From positions 1 through 15,109 of the forward strand of contig CAZPUJ010000206.1 of assembly GCA_964589725.1 (NCBI GenBank): a stretch of DNA of 15,109 nucleotides, in the 5' to 3' direction. Every line of letters begins with the position of its first letter. Position 1 is the stretch's first letter. Origin of the DNA: CAYSHJ01 sp964589725. GTDB taxonomy: Bacteria > Planctomycetota > Planctomycetia > Planctomycetales > Planctomycetaceae. Below the pieces are notes generated by a model that saw only the letters and a program-made list of their open reading frames with translations, was not told where the DNA came from and searched no databases. Both the position numbers and the translations under genes were made by a program. Shown here one piece after another: positions 13,903 through 15,109 of this stretch.

Positions 13903-14190
13903 CTATTCCTCGATCTGATAGGCAAGCGGCTCGCCGGTGCTGGAAGAAAACCGCAGATCCTCGCCGTTTGCCTTCGACTGTTTGAAATCGAGGACGTTCT
14001 TGTGCAGCCGCATGAGCAACGGAAAGCCTTCGACCAACGCCGTGGCCGGCAGGTCAGCACCTTCGGGCGTCGTGATCACAAAGACGGAACCGGAGTGCTT
14101 CCAGTTTTTGTTGGCTGGCGACGAGTCGGCAGCAAACGCCGCGATCGGCGGAGCGAGCCACAAGGCGGTCAAAGTGAGGATGTGTTTCAC
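13903..14190 (-). pseudogene. DUF2341 protein, N-terminal fragment cut by a nonsense codon
   Basis: Starting at GTG 14188-14190 the product is a signal peptide (KHILTLTALWLAPPIAAFAA) followed by a DUF2341 domain beginning: WKHSGSVFVITTPEGADLPA, ALVEGFPLLMRLHKN, KANGEDLRFSSSTGEPLAYQ and IEE. In the family this is followed by Trp (IEEWD); here the codon is TAG, then DAAAG continues in the same frame before homology is lost. So TGG to TAG is the simplest explanation, followed by deletion into the esterase remnant. Intact DUF2341 proteins are exported, hundreds of residues long and often carry a LamG/concanavalin-like domain; this one has 95 codons. The longer frame upstream to 14382 is not credible coding sequence, because it is antisense to the excisionase-like remnant. 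Confidence 0.72.
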
Positions 14191-14212
14191 GGCGGTTCCG
14201 TTCTGCGGGTGA

Positions 14213-14338
14213 AGTGAGAAGCCCTGTTTCAACTGCGGAAGCATTGAACAGGCGCGCATTGTGAAGTTTGCGGGGAAGACGCTCGTCGGGACGCTCTGCA
14301 TGAAGCACATCGCGGAAAACACCAACGGAAGCCGAGCA
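14213..14338 (+). other. Possible zinc-binding Cys motif in frame upstream of the excisionase-like remnant
   Basis: Between an in-frame TGA (14210-14212) and the ATG at 14339, the same frame reads CFNCGSIEQARIVKFAGKTL, then VGTLCMKH: Cys-x2-Cys, 20 residues, Cys-x2-His. The spacing fits a small zinc ribbon, and the frame runs without a break into the HTH sequence. No ATG precedes the first Cys, so either the start is missing or the match is chance. No family is recognised. Confidence 0.3.
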
Positions 14339-14554
14339 ATGCTGCGGGTGAACGAAGTCAGCCAAAGGCTTAGGATCAGCAAGTCGTAAATCTACGAACT
14401 CATCGAATCGGGCGAGCTGCAGCACTGTCGCATCGGTGGCGCGATCCGGGTTTCGGAGGAGCAAATGCGCGCGTACTTGGAATCGTGCCAGAGCGTCGTC
14501 GTGGATGATCCATTACCGACTCGAAAGGTTCGCCTCAAGCAACTTCGGGCGTAG
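14339..14554 (+). pseudogene. Excisionase-like MerR-type helix-turn-helix protein, interrupted by in-frame TAA
   Basis: The frame from ATG 14339 reads MLRVNEVSQRLRISKS, then TAA (14387-14389), then IYELIESGELQHCRIGGAIR and VSEEQMRAYLES before TAG at 14552-14554. Without the stop this is a standard excisionase/MerR-type HTH (LxVxEVAxRLxISKSxIYxLIExGELxxxRIGxxIRVxEExxxxYL). The TAA replaces exactly one residue between SKS and IYEL, so it is a point nonsense change (for instance from a Leu TTA), not a frameshift. Such proteins bind DNA beside an integrase attachment site and direct excision. Its 3' end overlaps by 20 bases the stop end of the integrase remnant on the opposite strand. Recoding of the stop cannot be excluded but is unlikely. 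Confidence 0.68.
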
Positions 14555-15059
14555 CCTTCCTGGCCAAAGACAGCATGTACGCGGGGTCTTGAGCGAGATC
14601 CTGATAATTTCGCAAAAGCGTGGCCGGGGCAGAGTGTCCCATGAGCACACTGACCGCCACCGCGTCCATGCGCTTGAGCGATTCCGTCGCGAAGGTCTGT
14701 CGGAGGTGGTATGCACAAAAACGACCGCCGACCGCTTCATCCAGTCTGCGGAAGCGGCGTTGAATTGCGTTGCGGGTCCACGGCTTGTTCCGAGAGTTCA
14801 AAAAGAGATTGCCGGTCGGATGCTTCTGAGAAGGTTCTTGGATGATCGCACGCGCTTCGTCGGTCAACCATCAAAACGCTCTGCGGATCGCTTGCACGGC
14901 GCAACTCTTCGTGGACTTCGACCACTTCGGCTTCGTCGCAATCCAATCCGTGACGTGCCCCGGAATCAGGGCATCGACCGAGAGCGCATCAGAGATCGTC
15001 GCCGCGAACGAATCGAGAAAGTTTTGATGCCGCGCGCGGCAGTGGTCACAGCTTGTTCG
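14535..15059 (-). pseudogene. Tyrosine recombinase (phage-type integrase), internally deleted
   Basis: On the minus strand one frame carries two halves of an integrase. The first (from about 15059) reads HQNFLDSF, then HVTDWIATKPKWSKSTKSCA and VQAIRRAF, the core-binding SAM-like domain. TGA (14871-14873) follows, and two codons later begins TDEARAIIQ, the C-terminal catalytic part: PTGNLFLNSRNKPWTRNAIQ, YHLRQTFATESL, VLMGHSAP and LLRNYQDL. The box II Arg, GH and nucleophile Tyr are visible. The roughly 100 residues that should join RRAF(N)W to LTDEAR, including the first catalytic Arg, are gone, and no start codon lies before the tRNA. It cannot be active. It lies directly beside a tRNA 3' end, the usual place for such integrases. 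Confidence 0.82.
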
Positions 15060-15083
15060 CGATACACGAAGACGAGGAAGTAA

Positions 15084-15109
15084 TCGGGCTGGCGGGATTT
15101 GAACCCACG
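15084..15109 (-). tRNA. tRNA gene, 3' part only (runs off the window), possibly tRNA-Pro
   Basis: Read on the minus strand the edge is gtggg-ttcaaat-cccgc: a 5-bp T stem around a canonical TTCAAAT loop. It is followed by the acceptor strand cagcccg and discriminator A (complement of T15084). CCA is not encoded. The implied 5' acceptor CGGGCTG gives C1-G72 with A73, a pattern typical of bacterial tRNA-Pro, but the anticodon lies outside the window. An integrase remnant begins just downstream, so this 3' end is a candidate attachment site. Confidence 0.85.

Noticed and set aside
14191..14382. Upstream part of the minus-strand frame 13903-14382 as coding
   Set aside because: The signal peptide clearly starts at GTG 14190; the upstream part is antisense to the HTH remnant and has no family resemblance.
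1..15109. Defence system, biosynthetic cluster, prophage structural genes or rRNA
   Set aside because: No nuclease, toxin, NRPS/PKS, capsid or rRNA sequence was recognised; the only mobile-element genes are the two remnants at the right edge.

Overview
The window looks like a chromosomal segment of a planctomycete. The evidence is indirect: several exported proteins of families common there (an FG-GAP/VCBS repeat protein, a DUF2341 fragment, sialate O-acetylesterase remnants, large Sec-secreted carbohydrate-active proteins), high GC, wide gene spacing, few strong Shine-Dalgarno sites, and many dispersed palindromic intergenic repeats. No marker gene fixes the genus.

Layout. Positions 2-166 (+) hold the C-terminal end of an AraC-family regulator. 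It converges on a 903-aa secreted carbohydrate-binding/glycosidase-like protein (386-3097, -). A divergent 229-bp region with a perfect inverted repeat separates that gene from a secreted protein of unknown function (3327-4610, +). Positions 4596-5081 are a gene graveyard on the minus strand: the last ~57 codons of a sialate O-acetylesterase and the N-terminal part of an ATP-grasp protein, with a stop and a frame change between them. Then comes a long minus-strand run, read from 13671 down to 5133: galactose-mutarotase-like secreted protein, RbsB-like sugar-binding lipoprotein, divergent shikimate-dehydrogenase (AroE) family protein, double-cassette sugar ABC ATPase, RbsC-like permease with an unusual periplasmic insert, PRK/uridine-kinase-family kinase, and FG-GAP repeat protein.

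How the genes fit together. The lipoprotein, ATPase and permease form a complete carbohydrate-uptake (CUT2) importer. The kinase would phosphorylate the imported substrate, the mutarotase-like protein may handle or bind the sugar outside, and the AroE paralogue could oxidise or reduce a polyol or cyclitol. The order B-(AroE)-A-C-K recalls frcBCAK-type sugar operons, but the substrate is not readable from sequence. The five consecutive junctions from the mutarotase to the kinase each carry a palindromic repeat, and two structural classes alternate: REPIN-like doublets starting GTAG, and C-rich/G-rich double hairpins.

Right edge. Positions 13782-15109 are decaying accessory DNA beside the 3' end of a tRNA gene: an esterase remnant, a DUF2341 gene cut by a nonsense codon, an excisionase-like HTH gene with an in-frame TAA, and a tyrosine recombinase with an internal deletion. 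The recombinase remnant next to the tRNA 3' end suggests an old tRNA-integrated island boundary.
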